The notes: generated from the letters alone by a model not told the origin. 64,000 nucleotides of DNA from JAUIAS01 sp030425395 (GCA_043553855.1 CP121336.1:1178001-1242000); one strand, 5' to 3'; positions 15,740 through 25,492 are shown, numbered from the stretch's first letter. Numbers and translations are program-made.

Positions 15740-17533
15740 ATGCGCGAATCAACGATCAGGATCGGCGGCGCGAGCGGTTATTGGGGCGATGACCCAACGG
15801 CGGCTGCGCAACTGCTGCAAGCGGGCGATCTGGATTACCTCGTCTTTGATTATCTTGCCGAAGTGACCCTGTCGATCATGGCGCGGGCCCGATCAAAAGA
15901 CCCAAGCCAAGGTTATGCTCGCGACTTTGTCGACGTCGTCATGCGGCGGAACCTGCCCGAAATCGCACGCCGACAGGTGCGCATCATCTCGAACGCGGGC
16001 GGCGTCAATCCACAGGCCTGCGCCCAGGCCGTGCGCGACATGGTCGCCGAAATGGGGTTGGACCTGACTGTCGCAGTCGTTTTGGGCGATGATCTGACCG
16101 ATCGCGCTTCTGACCTGAACGCGCGCGAGATGTTCACCGGCGAACCGGCACCAGACCCGTCGTCCGTCTTTTCCATCAATGCCTATCTCGGCGCGTTTCC
16201 AATCGCCCGTGCACTGACAGACGGGGCCGACATCGTGATCACTGGTCGCTGTGTGGACAGCGCCGTCACACTGGGCGCGTGTATCCACGCATTCGACTGG
16301 GACAGCAACGATCACGACCGGTTGGCGGCAGGCACCTTGGCCGGGCATATTCTGGAATGCGGCACGCAGGCAACGGGCGGAAACTTTACCGACTGGCATC
16401 TGGTGGCCGACAGCCTTGACCGCCTCGGGTATCCGATCTGCGAAATTACGGCCGATGGCACGATAGACATATCCAAGCCCGAGGGGACAGGTGGCCTTGT
16501 CAGCATAGGAACCATCGCCGAACAAATGCTGTATGAAATCGCCGACCCCCAAGCGTATGTCGTGCCAGACGTGGTTTGTGACTTCTCCCGCGTGACCATA
16601 GCCCAAATCGGACAAGACAAGGTGCGCCTGTCCGGCGCACGTGGGCACCCCCCCACCCCCGATTACAAGGTTTCGCTCACCTACCTTGATGGATGGCGCG
16701 CGGGCAGCACGGCCAGCTTCTACGGCAGCAACGCCGCCGCCAAGGCGCAAAGCTTTTGCGATGCGGTGTTTGCGCGGGCACGATCCGCGCTGCGCCAGAT
16801 GAACCTTTCCGATTATACGGAAACCAGCGTCGAAATAATCGGCGCAGGTAGCCAGATGGGCAATACTGGACTGGGTGCGGCCGCTCAGGAAGTTGTCGCG
16901 AAATTCGCCGCCCGGCACCCTGACAAAGCCGGTCTTGAGGTGCTACTGCGCGCGGCCTCGGGGATGGGGTTGTCCGCCCCGCCGGGGTTGTCTGGTTTTT
17001 TTGGAACCCGCGCGCGCGCCTCGCCTTTGGTGCGTTTGTTTTCGTTTCTGGTTCCCAAAGGGAATGTTCCGGTGACAATCGACTTTGGCACGACCCAGAT
17101 TGCTGCGGATATCGTGGAGGGCACGCCATTCGATCCCGCCGGGCTGACACGGCCAGCGCCCCCGCCCCGTCCTGCTGAAGAAACGGATGATATGGTAAGT
17201 GTCCCGCTGGAACAGCTTGCCTGGGGGCGAAGCGGCGACAAGGGCGACACCGCCAATATAGGGATCATCGCACGCCACCCGGACGCCTTGCCCTATATTT
17301 GGCACACGCTGGACCATGCCGCAGTCGCGGCACGGTTTGCGCATGTTCTCGAAGGTGAGGTGTCGCGCTATCTGTTGCCCGGATGCAATGGAATGAACGT
17401 GGTTTTGACCCGCACCCTCGGCGGTGGCGGCGTGGCCAGCCTGCGCAATGACGCACTTGGCAAAGGCTTCGCACAAGTTCTCTTGCAGACCCCCGTGCGC
17501 GTTCCCAGACCCCTTGCAGAGGCCCGGACATGA
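15740..17533 (+). CDS. atuA: AtuA-like acyclic terpene utilization family protein (DUF1446 plus C-terminal domain)
   Basis: A 597-aa protein. Residues 1 to about 450 match the DUF1446/AtuA domain (IRIGGASGYWGDDPTAA start, VITGRCVDSAVTLG, TGGNFTDWH). The C-terminal hundred residues form the AtuA-associated domain (LAWGRSGDKGDTANIG, ALGKGFAQVLL). AtuA is essential for citronellol/geraniol growth in Pseudomonas, but its reaction is not established; homologues occur beside other acyl-CoA carboxylases. It is the first gene of the plus-strand operon, and its stop overlaps the next start by four bases (ATGA). Function here is inferred from company: carboxylation of a branched enoyl-CoA. Confidence 0.88.
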   Translation: MRESTIRIGGASGYWGDDPTAAAQLLQAGDLDYLVFDYLAEVTLSIMARARSKDPSQGYARDFVDVVMRRNLPEIARRQVRIISNAGGVNPQACAQAVRDMVAEMGLDLTVAVVLGDDLTDRASDLNAREMFTGEPAPDPSSVFSINAYLGAFPIARALTDGADIVITGRCVDSAVTLGACIHAFDWDSNDHDRLAAGTLAGHILECGTQATGGNFTDWHLVADSLDRLGYPICEITADGTIDISKPEGTGGLVSIGTIAEQMLYEIADPQAYVVPDVVCDFSRVTIAQIGQDKVRLSGARGHPPTPDYKVSLTYLDGWRAGSTASFYGSNAAAKAQSFCDAVFARARSALRQMNLSDYTETSVEIIGAGSQMGNTGLGAAAQEVVAKFAARHPDKAGLEVLLRAASGMGLSAPPGLSGFFGTRARASPLVRLFSFLVPKGNVPVTIDFGTTQIAADIVEGTPFDPAGLTRPAPPPRPAEETDDMVSVPLEQLAWGRSGDKGDTANIGIIARHPDALPYIWHTLDHAAVAARFAHVLEGEVSRYLLPGCNGMNVVLTRTLGGGGVASLRNDALGKGFAQVLLQTPVRVPRPLAEART

Positions 17534-19152
17534 CCCGCTTTCAATCCTCAATAGACCCAAAGTCTGACAGTTTTCGCAACAACCGCGCCGAGATGTTGTC
17601 GCTCGTGGATCACGTGCACAGCCTCAAGGCCCGAGCCGAAGCCCTGTCGGAACGACGCCGCCCCCGGTTCGAGGAACGGGGCCAGTTGACGCCCCGCGAA
17701 CGGCTGCACCGCCTGATTGATCCCGGGATGCCGTTTCTTGAGCTGTATGCGCTTGCCAACTACCTTGTCGACACCGATGACCGCGATGCTTCTGTGCCGG
17801 GTGCCAGTGCTCTTTCGGGGATCGGCTTTATCAACGGCACACGCTGCATGATATTCGTGGATGACAGTGGCATCGCCGCAGGATCCGCGGTGGCCAAAAC
17901 CTCGGACAAGATCCAAGCGTGTCTCGATATTTCAATGAAGTACAAATTGCCATTTGTGCATCTCGTCGAAAGTGCGGGGGCCGACCTCATGCAATATGCC
18001 GTGGAAAGCTGGGCCTACGCGGGCCGGATTTTCTGCAAGCTGGCACAGCTAAGTGCCGCAGGCATCCCAACCATCGCCGTATTGCACGGCCCCGCCACTG
18101 CCGGAGGGGCCTATATGCCGGGGCTGAGCGATTACGTCATTTCGGTCAAGGGACGCGGACGCGCATCGCTTGCGGCGGCGGCGCTGGTTCGCGCCGCAAC
18201 CGGTGAGGAAACCAACGAAGAAGATCTCGCGGGAACGGAAATGCACGCGACGGTGTCGGGATTGGTCGAATACAGCGCCGAGGATGACGCCCACGCTCTG
18301 TTGATCGCGCGGCAACTTGTCCGGCGGCTCGACTGGAACAAGAACGCCGCCGCCGAAACAACCCCGGCGTATGATCCTCCTGCATTGGACCCGGACCAGA
18401 TTGCCGGGCTGGTGCCGGTGGATTATCGCAAGAGCTATGACGTGCATGAAGTGATGGCCCGCATCGTGGACGGTTCTGTTCTCGAAGACTTCAAACCGCG
18501 CTACGGAGCATCAACGATCTGTGTGCAGGCCGCAATATTCGGCCGGGCATGCGGGATCGTAGGCAACAACGGTCCGATTGATCCAGACGGCGCGACCAAG
18601 GCCGCGCAATTCTTTCAACTGTGCGATCAGGCCGACATGCCGGTCATCTTTCTGTCCAACACCACCGGATACATGGTGGGGCGCGCCTATGAACGTGCCG
18701 GAATGATCAAACACGGGGCCAAAATGCTTCAAGCGGTGGCCAACCTGCGGGTGCCCCGTATCACCTTGTATATCGGTGCCAGCTTTGGAGCCGGGAACTA
18801 TGGCATGTCCGGGGTCGGGTTTTCACCGGACTTCCTGTTTGCGTGGCCCAATGCCACCACGGGCGTGATGGGCGGCCAGCAGGCGGCGCTAACCATGGAT
18901 CAGGTCACCCGGGGCAGCGCCGCGCGGCGTGGCGCAAACGTGGACGAAGACAAACTCTCGCGCCAGAAGGATCGCCTGACGGCCCATTTCGATTCTCAGT
19001 CCGATGCGTTCTACACCTCGGGCCGGATGCTGGATCAGGGCATTATTGACCCGCGCGATACACGCAAGGTTTTGGGCTTTGCACTGGAAACCTGTGCCGA
19101 GGCACGGCGGCGCACGGTGCGTCCCAACGCCTTTGGCGTGGCGCGTTTGTGA
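17530..19152 (+). CDS. Acyl-CoA carboxylase carboxyltransferase (beta) subunit, MCC/GCC type
   Basis: A 540-aa carboxyltransferase of the methylcrotonyl/geranyl-CoA carboxylase type. The N-terminal RPRFEERGQLTPRERLHRLIDPG, the GPATAGGAYMPGLSDYVI loop and the WPNATTGVMGGQQAA motif are those of MCC/GCC beta subunits. It overlaps atuA by four bases and is followed by a hydratase ten bases on. It should transfer carboxyl from carboxybiotin to the gamma carbon of a 3-methyl-enoyl-CoA (AtuC- or LiuB-like). Which chain length is used cannot be told without alignment. Confidence 0.88.
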   Translation: MTRFQSSIDPKSDSFRNNRAEMLSLVDHVHSLKARAEALSERRRPRFEERGQLTPRERLHRLIDPGMPFLELYALANYLVDTDDRDASVPGASALSGIGFINGTRCMIFVDDSGIAAGSAVAKTSDKIQACLDISMKYKLPFVHLVESAGADLMQYAVESWAYAGRIFCKLAQLSAAGIPTIAVLHGPATAGGAYMPGLSDYVISVKGRGRASLAAAALVRAATGEETNEEDLAGTEMHATVSGLVEYSAEDDAHALLIARQLVRRLDWNKNAAAETTPAYDPPALDPDQIAGLVPVDYRKSYDVHEVMARIVDGSVLEDFKPRYGASTICVQAAIFGRACGIVGNNGPIDPDGATKAAQFFQLCDQADMPVIFLSNTTGYMVGRAYERAGMIKHGAKMLQAVANLRVPRITLYIGASFGAGNYGMSGVGFSPDFLFAWPNATTGVMGGQQAALTMDQVTRGSAARRGANVDEDKLSRQKDRLTAHFDSQSDAFYTSGRMLDQGIIDPRDTRKVLGFALETCAEARRRTVRPNAFGVARL

Positions 19153-19162
19153 GGCGACCGGC

Positions 19163-19978
19163 ATGATCAAGAAACCCGAAACCATCGAACTGACGCGCGA
19201 AGGGCACTGGATGACCATTCGTCTGAACCGTCCCGAACAGCGCAATGCCATGTCCCGACAGATGACCACGGAACTCACCAACGCCTTGCAAGATCTGCGC
19301 GACGACAGATCAGTGCGCGGCATTACCTTGCGCGGCAATGGTGGGTGGTTCTGTGCCGGTGGCGATCTGGCAGAGTTCAAGTCCGACTTTCAAAGCGGCC
19401 CCCCCGACCGCGCCGATATCGAAACGGCAAGCCGTGCAGCAGGCGAACTGTTCCATACGCTCGACACGATGCCACAGGTCACTCTCGCGCTGATCGAAGG
19501 TGGCGCGATGGCGGGAGGGCTGGGGTTGGCCTGCGCCTGTGACGTGTCGGTCGCGACGTCGGATGCGGTCTTTGCCCTGACCGAAACGACCCTCGGCATC
19601 CCGCCTGCGCAAATTGCTCCATTCGTGCGTGCCCGCGTGGGTCTGGCCAAGGCACGGCACCTGATGCTAACCGCGCCGCGGTTCGGTGCCGAAGAGGCCG
19701 TCACCATGGGACTTGTGTCTTCGGTTGTTTCGGATGCCAGCGCGCTGGAGGCCGAAGATGCGAATCTTCGTGATCAGTTGCGCCGTTGTGCGCCCGGTGC
19801 TGTCGCCGCAACGAAACGCGTCCTTTTGTCCACCCACAACGATGCAGAGACGCAAGTTGCCCATGCGGCCCATACCTTTGTCGATTGTATCCTGTCCGAC
19901 GAAGGCCGTGAGGGGATCACTGCATTCTTTGAAAAACGCCCACCATCATGGGCCAAACCGGCGGAGAGCACGACATGA
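19163..19978 (+). CDS. Enoyl-CoA hydratase/isomerase (AtuE/LiuC-like)
   Basis: A 271-aa crotonase-fold protein. The oxyanion-hole elements CAGGDLAEF and EGGAMAGGLGLACACD are present, and TETTLGIPPAQIAPFV carries the conserved glutamate region. In the leucine and acyclic-terpene pathways a hydratase of this type follows the carboxylase and hydrates a glutaconyl-type CoA; its position inside the carboxylase operon fits that step. ATG at 19163 is chosen because it starts just after the previous stop with GAGG upstream. Its stop overlaps the biotin carboxylase start (ATGA). Confidence 0.87.
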   Translation: MIKKPETIELTREGHWMTIRLNRPEQRNAMSRQMTTELTNALQDLRDDRSVRGITLRGNGGWFCAGGDLAEFKSDFQSGPPDRADIETASRAAGELFHTLDTMPQVTLALIEGGAMAGGLGLACACDVSVATSDAVFALTETTLGIPPAQIAPFVRARVGLAKARHLMLTAPRFGAEEAVTMGLVSSVVSDASALEAEDANLRDQLRRCAPGAVAATKRVLLSTHNDAETQVAHAAHTFVDCILSDEGREGITAFFEKRPPSWAKPAESTT

Positions 19979-21966
19979 GCCGCTTTCACTCGGTCATGAT
20001 CGCAAATCGCGGTGAAATTGCCCTGCGCGTGATCCGCACTGCGCGATCCATGGGATATCGAACGCTGGCGGTTTATTCCGAAGCGGACGCCGACGCCCCG
20101 CATGTGCGCGCCGCGGATGATGCGGCCTGCATCGGTCCTGCGCCCGCCGGGCAAAGCTATCTGGATACGGATGCGATCCTGCGCGCCGCGCACGACTTGG
20201 GGGCCGATGCGATTCACCCCGGCTACGGCTTCCTCTCCGAAAGCGCCGAATTCGCCGCCGCCTGCCAACAGGCCGGTCTGGTCTTTATCGGGCCGTCGCC
20301 TGACGCCATTGCCCTGATGGGCAACAAGGCCCAAGCCAAACGCCGTATGATCGCCGCCGGCGTGCCATGCGTTCCCGGATACGAGGGAGAAGATCAATTC
20401 GAAGCTGCCCTGGCGACCGCCGCCGACCAGATTGGCGCGCCGCTGATGGTCAAGGCCGCCGCTGGTGGTGGGGGCCGGGGTATGCGGCTGGTTGAGGATC
20501 TGGGAGATTTGCCAAACGCCCTGCGCGCCGCCGCGTCCGAGGCCCGGAATGCATTTGGATCGGCTGAGTTGATCCTTGAAAAAGCCATACTGAGACCGCG
20601 CCACGTCGAAGTTCAGGTCTTTGCCGATGATCACGGCAACACGATCCATCTCGGGGAACGGGACTGCTCCGTTCAACGCCGCCACCAAAAGGTTGTCGAA
20701 GAAGCCCCCTGTCCGGTTATGACCCCGGATTTGCGCGCGGCCATGGGCACAGCGGCCACGGACGCCGCCCGCGCCATCGGGTATCGCGGTGCGGGCACTG
20801 TCGAATTCCTGCTCGCCGACAATGGGGATTTCTATTTCCTTGAGATGAACACGCGCCTTCAGGTCGAACACCCTGTTACAGAAATGATTACCGGGCTTGA
20901 TCTCGTAGCGCTGCAACTGCAGGTGGCCGAGGGACGACCACTGGGGTTGACGCAAGACGAAATTCGTCTGGACGGACACGCGATCGAAGTGCGGATATAT
21001 GCCGAAGACCCATCGCGAAACTTCTTGCCCCGCACCGGCACAGTCACCTTGTGGGAACCGTCCGCCGGCGAAGGGCTGCGCTTTGACATGGGTGTGGAAA
21101 CCGGACAGGACGTATCGCCCTTCTACGATCCGATGATTGGCAAGGTGATCGCAAACGGCCCCAATCGCGAAGCCGCGAGACGCAGGCTGGTCGCAGGGCT
21201 GAAGGACAGCCTGCTGTTCGGATTGGTCACGAACCAGCGTTTCCTTATTGATGTCCTGGAAAACGACACCTTTGCCGAAGGACTGGCAACCACGGCCTTT
21301 ATCGACGAGGCCTTTACCAAAGCCCAACGTGCCGCCCCGGATGCAACCGAACAGGATGCCGCCTGCGCTGCTGTCCTGCTATATTGTTGCGAACGGGATG
21401 ATCACCATGCCGCCAGCGTCGCGGTCCCGGCCGAGCTTCTTGATTGGGCCAGCGGCGGGGCGATGCCCACCCGTTTTGTGATGGCGGCTGGCAAGACCAC
21501 CCATGACCTCGCGGTCACCCCCGCCCGCGATGGTTCGCTTGTGGTCGAAACCGCGAACGCGCAGCACAAGGTAGACGTTGTGTCGCTGACCGACACGCGG
21601 GCCAAGCTCCGCGTTGATGGCAAGATCGTGACAGTCGGATACCTTTGGCAGGATCCCGGCGCGCTGACGCTGGCAAATGGGGGTGTTGTGCATGAGTGTC
21701 AGAACCTCATCGCGCTGCCCGCCGTTGCTTCGGATGCGGCGGGAAGCGGGATCATCGCCGCACCGATGCCCGGTCTGGTTCTTGAGGTTGCCGTGACGCT
21801 GGGCGCGAAAGTTTCGCGGGGCGATGTGGTCGCGGTGATAGAGGCCATGAAGATGCAACATGAAATTCGTGCAGATGTGGATGGCACAGTTTTGTCCATC
21901 GACACCGCCAAAGGCGCGCAGGTTGGGGCCGGGGACAGGCTTTTGCAGATCGGAGCAGACCAATGA
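19975..21966 (+). CDS. Acyl-CoA carboxylase biotin carboxylase/BCCP fused (alpha) subunit
   Basis: A 663-aa alpha subunit. It starts with the biotin carboxylase domain (VMIANRGEIALRVIRTARSMG), then the ATP-grasp loop KAAAGGGGRGMR, MNTRLQVEHPVTEM, and ends with a biotinyl domain whose acceptor is Lys626 in EAMKMQHE. It carboxylates its own biotin with bicarbonate and ATP and passes it to a carboxyltransferase. The gene is flanked by two different carboxyltransferase genes and overlaps its neighbours by four bases at both ends. It is the only biotin carboxylase in the window. Confidence 0.93.
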   Translation: MSRFHSVMIANRGEIALRVIRTARSMGYRTLAVYSEADADAPHVRAADDAACIGPAPAGQSYLDTDAILRAAHDLGADAIHPGYGFLSESAEFAAACQQAGLVFIGPSPDAIALMGNKAQAKRRMIAAGVPCVPGYEGEDQFEAALATAADQIGAPLMVKAAAGGGGRGMRLVEDLGDLPNALRAAASEARNAFGSAELILEKAILRPRHVEVQVFADDHGNTIHLGERDCSVQRRHQKVVEEAPCPVMTPDLRAAMGTAATDAARAIGYRGAGTVEFLLADNGDFYFLEMNTRLQVEHPVTEMITGLDLVALQLQVAEGRPLGLTQDEIRLDGHAIEVRIYAEDPSRNFLPRTGTVTLWEPSAGEGLRFDMGVETGQDVSPFYDPMIGKVIANGPNREAARRRLVAGLKDSLLFGLVTNQRFLIDVLENDTFAEGLATTAFIDEAFTKAQRAAPDATEQDAACAAVLLYCCERDDHHAASVAVPAELLDWASGGAMPTRFVMAAGKTTHDLAVTPARDGSLVVETANAQHKVDVVSLTDTRAKLRVDGKIVTVGYLWQDPGALTLANGGVVHECQNLIALPAVASDAAGSGIIAAPMPGLVLEVAVTLGAKVSRGDVVAVIEAMKMQHEIRADVDGTVLSIDTAKGAQVGAGDRLLQIGADQ

Positions 21967-23525
21967 CCGAAATGCACGACAAGATTGCCGCCCTTGATGC
22001 GGCGCGCCACGCGCTCAGTGATGCGGGCAGGCCAGACGCAGTCGCCAAGCGTCGCGCCAACGGGATGGCCACGGCCCGCGAACGTATCGACATGCTGTTT
22101 GACAAGGACAGTTTCCGCGAAATCGGCGGCATGGTGGAACCTGACCGAGGCCACGAAATGAGCCGCGATCTGGTGGCACCCGCAGACGGTGCTGTGACCG
22201 GAACGGGCCGGATAAACGGTCGCCCGGTCAACGCACTGGCCCAGGACTTCACCGTCATGGGGGGCTCTATCGGGGCTGTGGCCGACGCGAAATGCGGGCG
22301 ACTGGTCAAGTTCAGCCGCGAACGCGGGCAGCCCATGGTGATGCTTTTGGAAGGGGGCGGCCATCGAATTCAGGACGGCATGAACGCCGCCCATTTCGCC
22401 GCCGCCTCTCCGGTATTTAGGGAACTGGCAACTCTGTCCGGTTGGGTTCCCATGGTTACGGCAATCATGGGTCAGGGATTTGCCGGTCCGACAGCATATG
22501 CATCGCTTTGCGACTTTGTGGTGATGCTGCGGGGCAAATCCACAATGGGCATCGCCGGACCCGCATTGGTCAAAGCCGGAACAACCACCGATATCAGCAA
22601 GGAAGAACTTGGTGGCGCGGACCGTCAGGCCGATGCACAAGGCATTGCAGATCTGGCGGTGGACACAGAACAAGATTGCCTTGAGGCAATCGCCCGGTTC
22701 CTGTCCTACCTGCCGCAGAACGCAGGCGAAGCCCCGCCGGTGATCCCATGCGACGATCCCGCCGACAGGCGCGACGACGCCCTTCTGGACCTTGTCCCGG
22801 CTGACAGCCGCAAGGTCTACAACATGAAGAAGGTGATCAACACGATTGCCGACAAGGGCAGCGTGTTCGAGCTCAAACCCGGCTATGCTCGCAACATGAT
22901 CACCGCCTTCGCACGCTTGGGCGGGCGACCGGTCGGCATCTTTGCCAACCAACCATTGCGCAAGGGCGGCATTCTCGACGCCGCCGCCTGCGAAAAGGCC
23001 GCCCATTTCATCGCGATGTGCGATGCGTTCGGGTTGCCTCTGGTTTCCCTGATCGACATTCCCGGGATTGCCATCGGCCCCGCGGCCGAGGACACCGGCC
23101 TTGGCCGTCGGAGCGGCAGGCTGTTCTTTGAAATGGGCATTGCCACGGTGCCTTTGGCGTCAGTGGTGCTGCGCAAGGGATATGGCGGCGGGTATTATGC
23201 CATGGGCGGTGGCCGGGCCTTTGACGCGAGCATCGCGCTTGGTTGGCCCACCGCCGAGATTTGCGCGATGTCCATTGAGGGGGCCGTCGATGTCGCCTAT
23301 CGCAAGGACTATGAAGCCGCCCCGGACTCACAGGCGCGCCGCCGGGAATTGATCGACATGATCCGCGCTCAGACCAGCGCGCATGATGCCGCGAGCGGCT
23401 TTGGTCTCGACGATATCATCGACCCCCGCGACACCCGAAGAATTCTGATCGAGACCTTTGCCAATTGCGGCCCCCGCCGCGCCGACCCTGCACCTCCAAG
23501 GCGCAGGCCGATATCCCCAATCTGA
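21963..23525 (+). CDS. Second acyl-CoA carboxylase carboxyltransferase subunit
   Basis: A 520-aa carboxyltransferase clearly different from the one at 17530. It has RRANGMATARERIDMLFD, LAQDFTVMGGSIGA, a catalytic loop GQGFAGPTAYASLCDFVVM and a C-terminal half with IDIPGIAIGPAAEDTGLGRRSG and RKGYGGGYYAMGGG. This resembles propionyl-CoA carboxylase-like/acetophenone-type carboxyltransferases more than the MCC/GCC class. It follows the biotin carboxylase with a four-base overlap, and a free BCCP gene comes 13 bases later. The C-terminal tail is Pro/Arg rich and unconserved. The substrate is unknown. Confidence 0.88.
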   Translation: MTEMHDKIAALDAARHALSDAGRPDAVAKRRANGMATARERIDMLFDKDSFREIGGMVEPDRGHEMSRDLVAPADGAVTGTGRINGRPVNALAQDFTVMGGSIGAVADAKCGRLVKFSRERGQPMVMLLEGGGHRIQDGMNAAHFAAASPVFRELATLSGWVPMVTAIMGQGFAGPTAYASLCDFVVMLRGKSTMGIAGPALVKAGTTTDISKEELGGADRQADAQGIADLAVDTEQDCLEAIARFLSYLPQNAGEAPPVIPCDDPADRRDDALLDLVPADSRKVYNMKKVINTIADKGSVFELKPGYARNMITAFARLGGRPVGIFANQPLRKGGILDAAACEKAAHFIAMCDAFGLPLVSLIDIPGIAIGPAAEDTGLGRRSGRLFFEMGIATVPLASVVLRKGYGGGYYAMGGGRAFDASIALGWPTAEICAMSIEGAVDVAYRKDYEAAPDSQARRRELIDMIRAQTSAHDAASGFGLDDIIDPRDTRRILIETFANCGPRRADPAPPRRRPISPI

Positions 23526-23538
23526 GCCAGGAGACAAG

Positions 23539-23760
23539 ATGCCCCTTATACAAGTTTCATCCGAACTGGCCGGCACGGTCTGGTCTGTCCCCATCAGCCC
23601 CGGTGACAGGGTCGAGGAAGACGATCCGCTTATCCTTGTTGAATCGATGAAAATGGAAATCCCCATCCTGGCCCCCAGCGACGGCACCGTGAAAGAAATC
23701 AGAGTCGCCAAGGACGACCTGATTGCTGCCGGTCAAATCGTTGTGGTCCTGGAAAGCTGA
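23539..23760 (+). CDS. Stand-alone biotin carboxyl carrier protein
   Basis: A 73-aa protein that is nothing but a biotinyl/lipoyl domain, with Lys38 in ESMKMEI as the biotin acceptor and the usual GTVWSVPISPGDRVEEDDPL first half. AGGAGA precedes the ATG at 23539. It follows the second carboxyltransferase directly. Because the operon also encodes a BCCP fused to the biotin carboxylase, this is a second biotin carrier and probably partners the second carboxyltransferase. Lipoylation is less likely, as the MKM context is that of biotin. Confidence 0.9.
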   Translation: MPLIQVSSELAGTVWSVPISPGDRVEEDDPLILVESMKMEIPILAPSDGTVKEIRVAKDDLIAAGQIVVVLES

Positions 23761-23793
23761 CTTGAACAAACCGCGAGAAGAGTGAGAATCCCG

Positions 23794-24972
23794 ATGCCCG
23801 AAGCTTATATCGTTGCCGCAACCCGCACCGCAGGAGGCCGCAAGGGCGGTCAACTGTCCGGTTGGCACCCTGTCGATCTGGCCGCCCAGGTTCTGGATGA
23901 ACTGGTGCGGCGCACCGGTGCCGATCCGGCCCGGATCGACGACGTGATCATGGGTTGTGTTTCGCAGATTGGCGAACAATCCACCAATGTCGCTCGCGGC
24001 GCGGTTCTGGCGTCATCCTTGCCGGAATCTGTGCCTGCCACATCCGTGGACCGGCAATGCGGGTCATCACAGCAAGCGTTGCATTTCGCGGCACAGGCAG
24101 TGATGTCCGGCACAATGGATTGTGTGATCGCCTCCGGTGTGGAAAGCATGTCGCGCGTGCCGATCGGAACCCCCATGGACCTGCCGCAAAAAGCCGGCTT
24201 GGGCTTTTACAAAAGCCCGCAGATGGAAGACCGCTATCCAGATGTGTTCTTCAGCCAGTTCACCGGTGCTGAAATGGTTTGCCAGAATTGGGATTTGCAC
24301 CGCGAAGAAATGGACCGCTTTTCCCTTGAAAGCCACCGCAAGGCGGCGGCTGCTACTCAGGCTGGGAAATTCGCGGATGAAATCGTCCCGGTCGCCCAGC
24401 GGCTGCATGATGGGTCAATGCCCGGCGCGATGGCCGAAGCGGATGAAGGCATTCGCTATGATGCCTCTTACGAAGCGATTTCGCAGGTGCGCCTGTTGCA
24501 GGAAGGTGGCAGGCTGACCGCCGCATCCGCGAGCCAGATCTGCGACGGGGCCGCCGGTTTGATGGTGGTCAGCGAAAAGGGCCTGCGTGATCTGGGCGTC
24601 GATCCGCTGGCGCGCATTCACCACATTTCCGTCACTGGCGGCGACCCGGTGGTGATGCTCGACACCCCGATTGCGGCCACCCGGCGCGCACTGGACAAGG
24701 CCGGAATGACCATCGGGGATATTGATCTGTATGAAGTGAATGAAGCCTTTGCCTCGATCCCGATGGCATGGATGAAAGGCGTAGATGCCGATCCCGAGCG
24801 GCTCAATGTGCACGGCGGCGCGATCGCGCTCGGGCATCCGCTTGGCGGATCAGGTGCCAAACTGATGGTGACTCTGATCCACGCTCTTCAGGATCGGGGC
24901 GCGCGTTACGGCCTGCAAACCATGTGCGAAGGTGGCGGGCAGGCCAATGTGACGATTGTCGAAAGGCTCTGA
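23794..24972 (+). CDS. Acetyl-CoA acetyltransferase-type thiolase
   Basis: A 392-aa thiolase with the full catalytic set: Cys89 (VDRQCGSSQQALHF), the NEAF motif (EVNEAFASIP), His348 (ALGHPLGGSG) and Cys378 (MCEGGGQAN). It should cleave a 3-oxoacyl-CoA to acetyl-CoA and a shortened acyl-CoA at the end of the pathway encoded by this operon. The ATG at 23794 is preferred over a GTG twelve bases earlier because MPEAYIVAATRT is the normal thiolase start. Confidence 0.93.
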   Translation: MPEAYIVAATRTAGGRKGGQLSGWHPVDLAAQVLDELVRRTGADPARIDDVIMGCVSQIGEQSTNVARGAVLASSLPESVPATSVDRQCGSSQQALHFAAQAVMSGTMDCVIASGVESMSRVPIGTPMDLPQKAGLGFYKSPQMEDRYPDVFFSQFTGAEMVCQNWDLHREEMDRFSLESHRKAAAATQAGKFADEIVPVAQRLHDGSMPGAMAEADEGIRYDASYEAISQVRLLQEGGRLTAASASQICDGAAGLMVVSEKGLRDLGVDPLARIHHISVTGGDPVVMLDTPIAATRRALDKAGMTIGDIDLYEVNEAFASIPMAWMKGVDADPERLNVHGGAIALGHPLGGSGAKLMVTLIHALQDRGARYGLQTMCEGGGQANVTIVERL

Positions 24973-25007
24973 AAGACCAACGCCACCTTGGGAAGGGGGG
25001 GAAACGA

Positions 25008-25466
25008 ATGACGGATCTGAAATCTAAGTTCCTGTTCGAGATGTCGATTGATATCGACCTCCCTCAACCCATCGGTGCAACCCCCATGGGCAAACGCTTT
25101 ATCGCCTATGTGCGTGGCGGAACGTTCAAGGGCCCGCGCCTGATGGGGCGGGTGTTGCCCGGCGGTGGCGATTGGGTTCTCCTGCGATCTGATCATGTGT
25201 TTCAACTCGATGTTCGGATCACGCTGGAAACCGACGACGGCGCGTTGATCTACACCACCTATCGCGGGGCACGCCACGGGTCGGGCGATGTCATGCGCAG
25301 GATCGCAGCGGCGCAGCCCGTGCGCGCGGATGAATACTACTTTCGCACGACTCCTTATTTCGAAACCCAGGCAGAGCGATATGCCTGGCTCAACCGGATC
25401 GTCACGGTGGGTATCGGAGAAGACCGCCCCGGCGGTGTCTCTTATCGCGTGCATCAAATCCTTTAG
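25008..25466 (+). CDS. DUF3237 family protein
   Basis: A 152-aa protein beginning MTDLKSKFLFEMSIDID, with MGKRFIAYVRGGTFKGPRLMGRVLPGGGDW, YTTYRGARHG and TTPYFETQAERYAWLNRI. These blocks define DUF3237, a predicted lipocalin-like beta barrel of unknown function that is frequent in alphaproteobacterial catabolic clusters. GGAAGGGG precedes the ATG. It sits between thiolase and CoA ligase in the carboxylase operon, so it most likely acts on or binds a pathway acid or CoA ester. Confidence 0.87.
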   Translation: MTDLKSKFLFEMSIDIDLPQPIGATPMGKRFIAYVRGGTFKGPRLMGRVLPGGGDWVLLRSDHVFQLDVRITLETDDGALIYTTYRGARHGSGDVMRRIAAAQPVRADEYYFRTTPYFETQAERYAWLNRIVTVGIGEDRPGGVSYRVHQIL

Positions 25467-25492
25467 GCCACCTTCGGAAAGGACATCACATC

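Noticed and set aside
19774..23006. Long open frames antisense to the biotin carboxylase and carboxyltransferase genes (up to 517 codons)
   Set aside because: They mirror strong coding sequence in a GC-rich genome, start inside genes and show no family motifs. The same applies to the long antisense frames in uvrC (2122-3183) and in the oxidoreductase gene (57682-58911).
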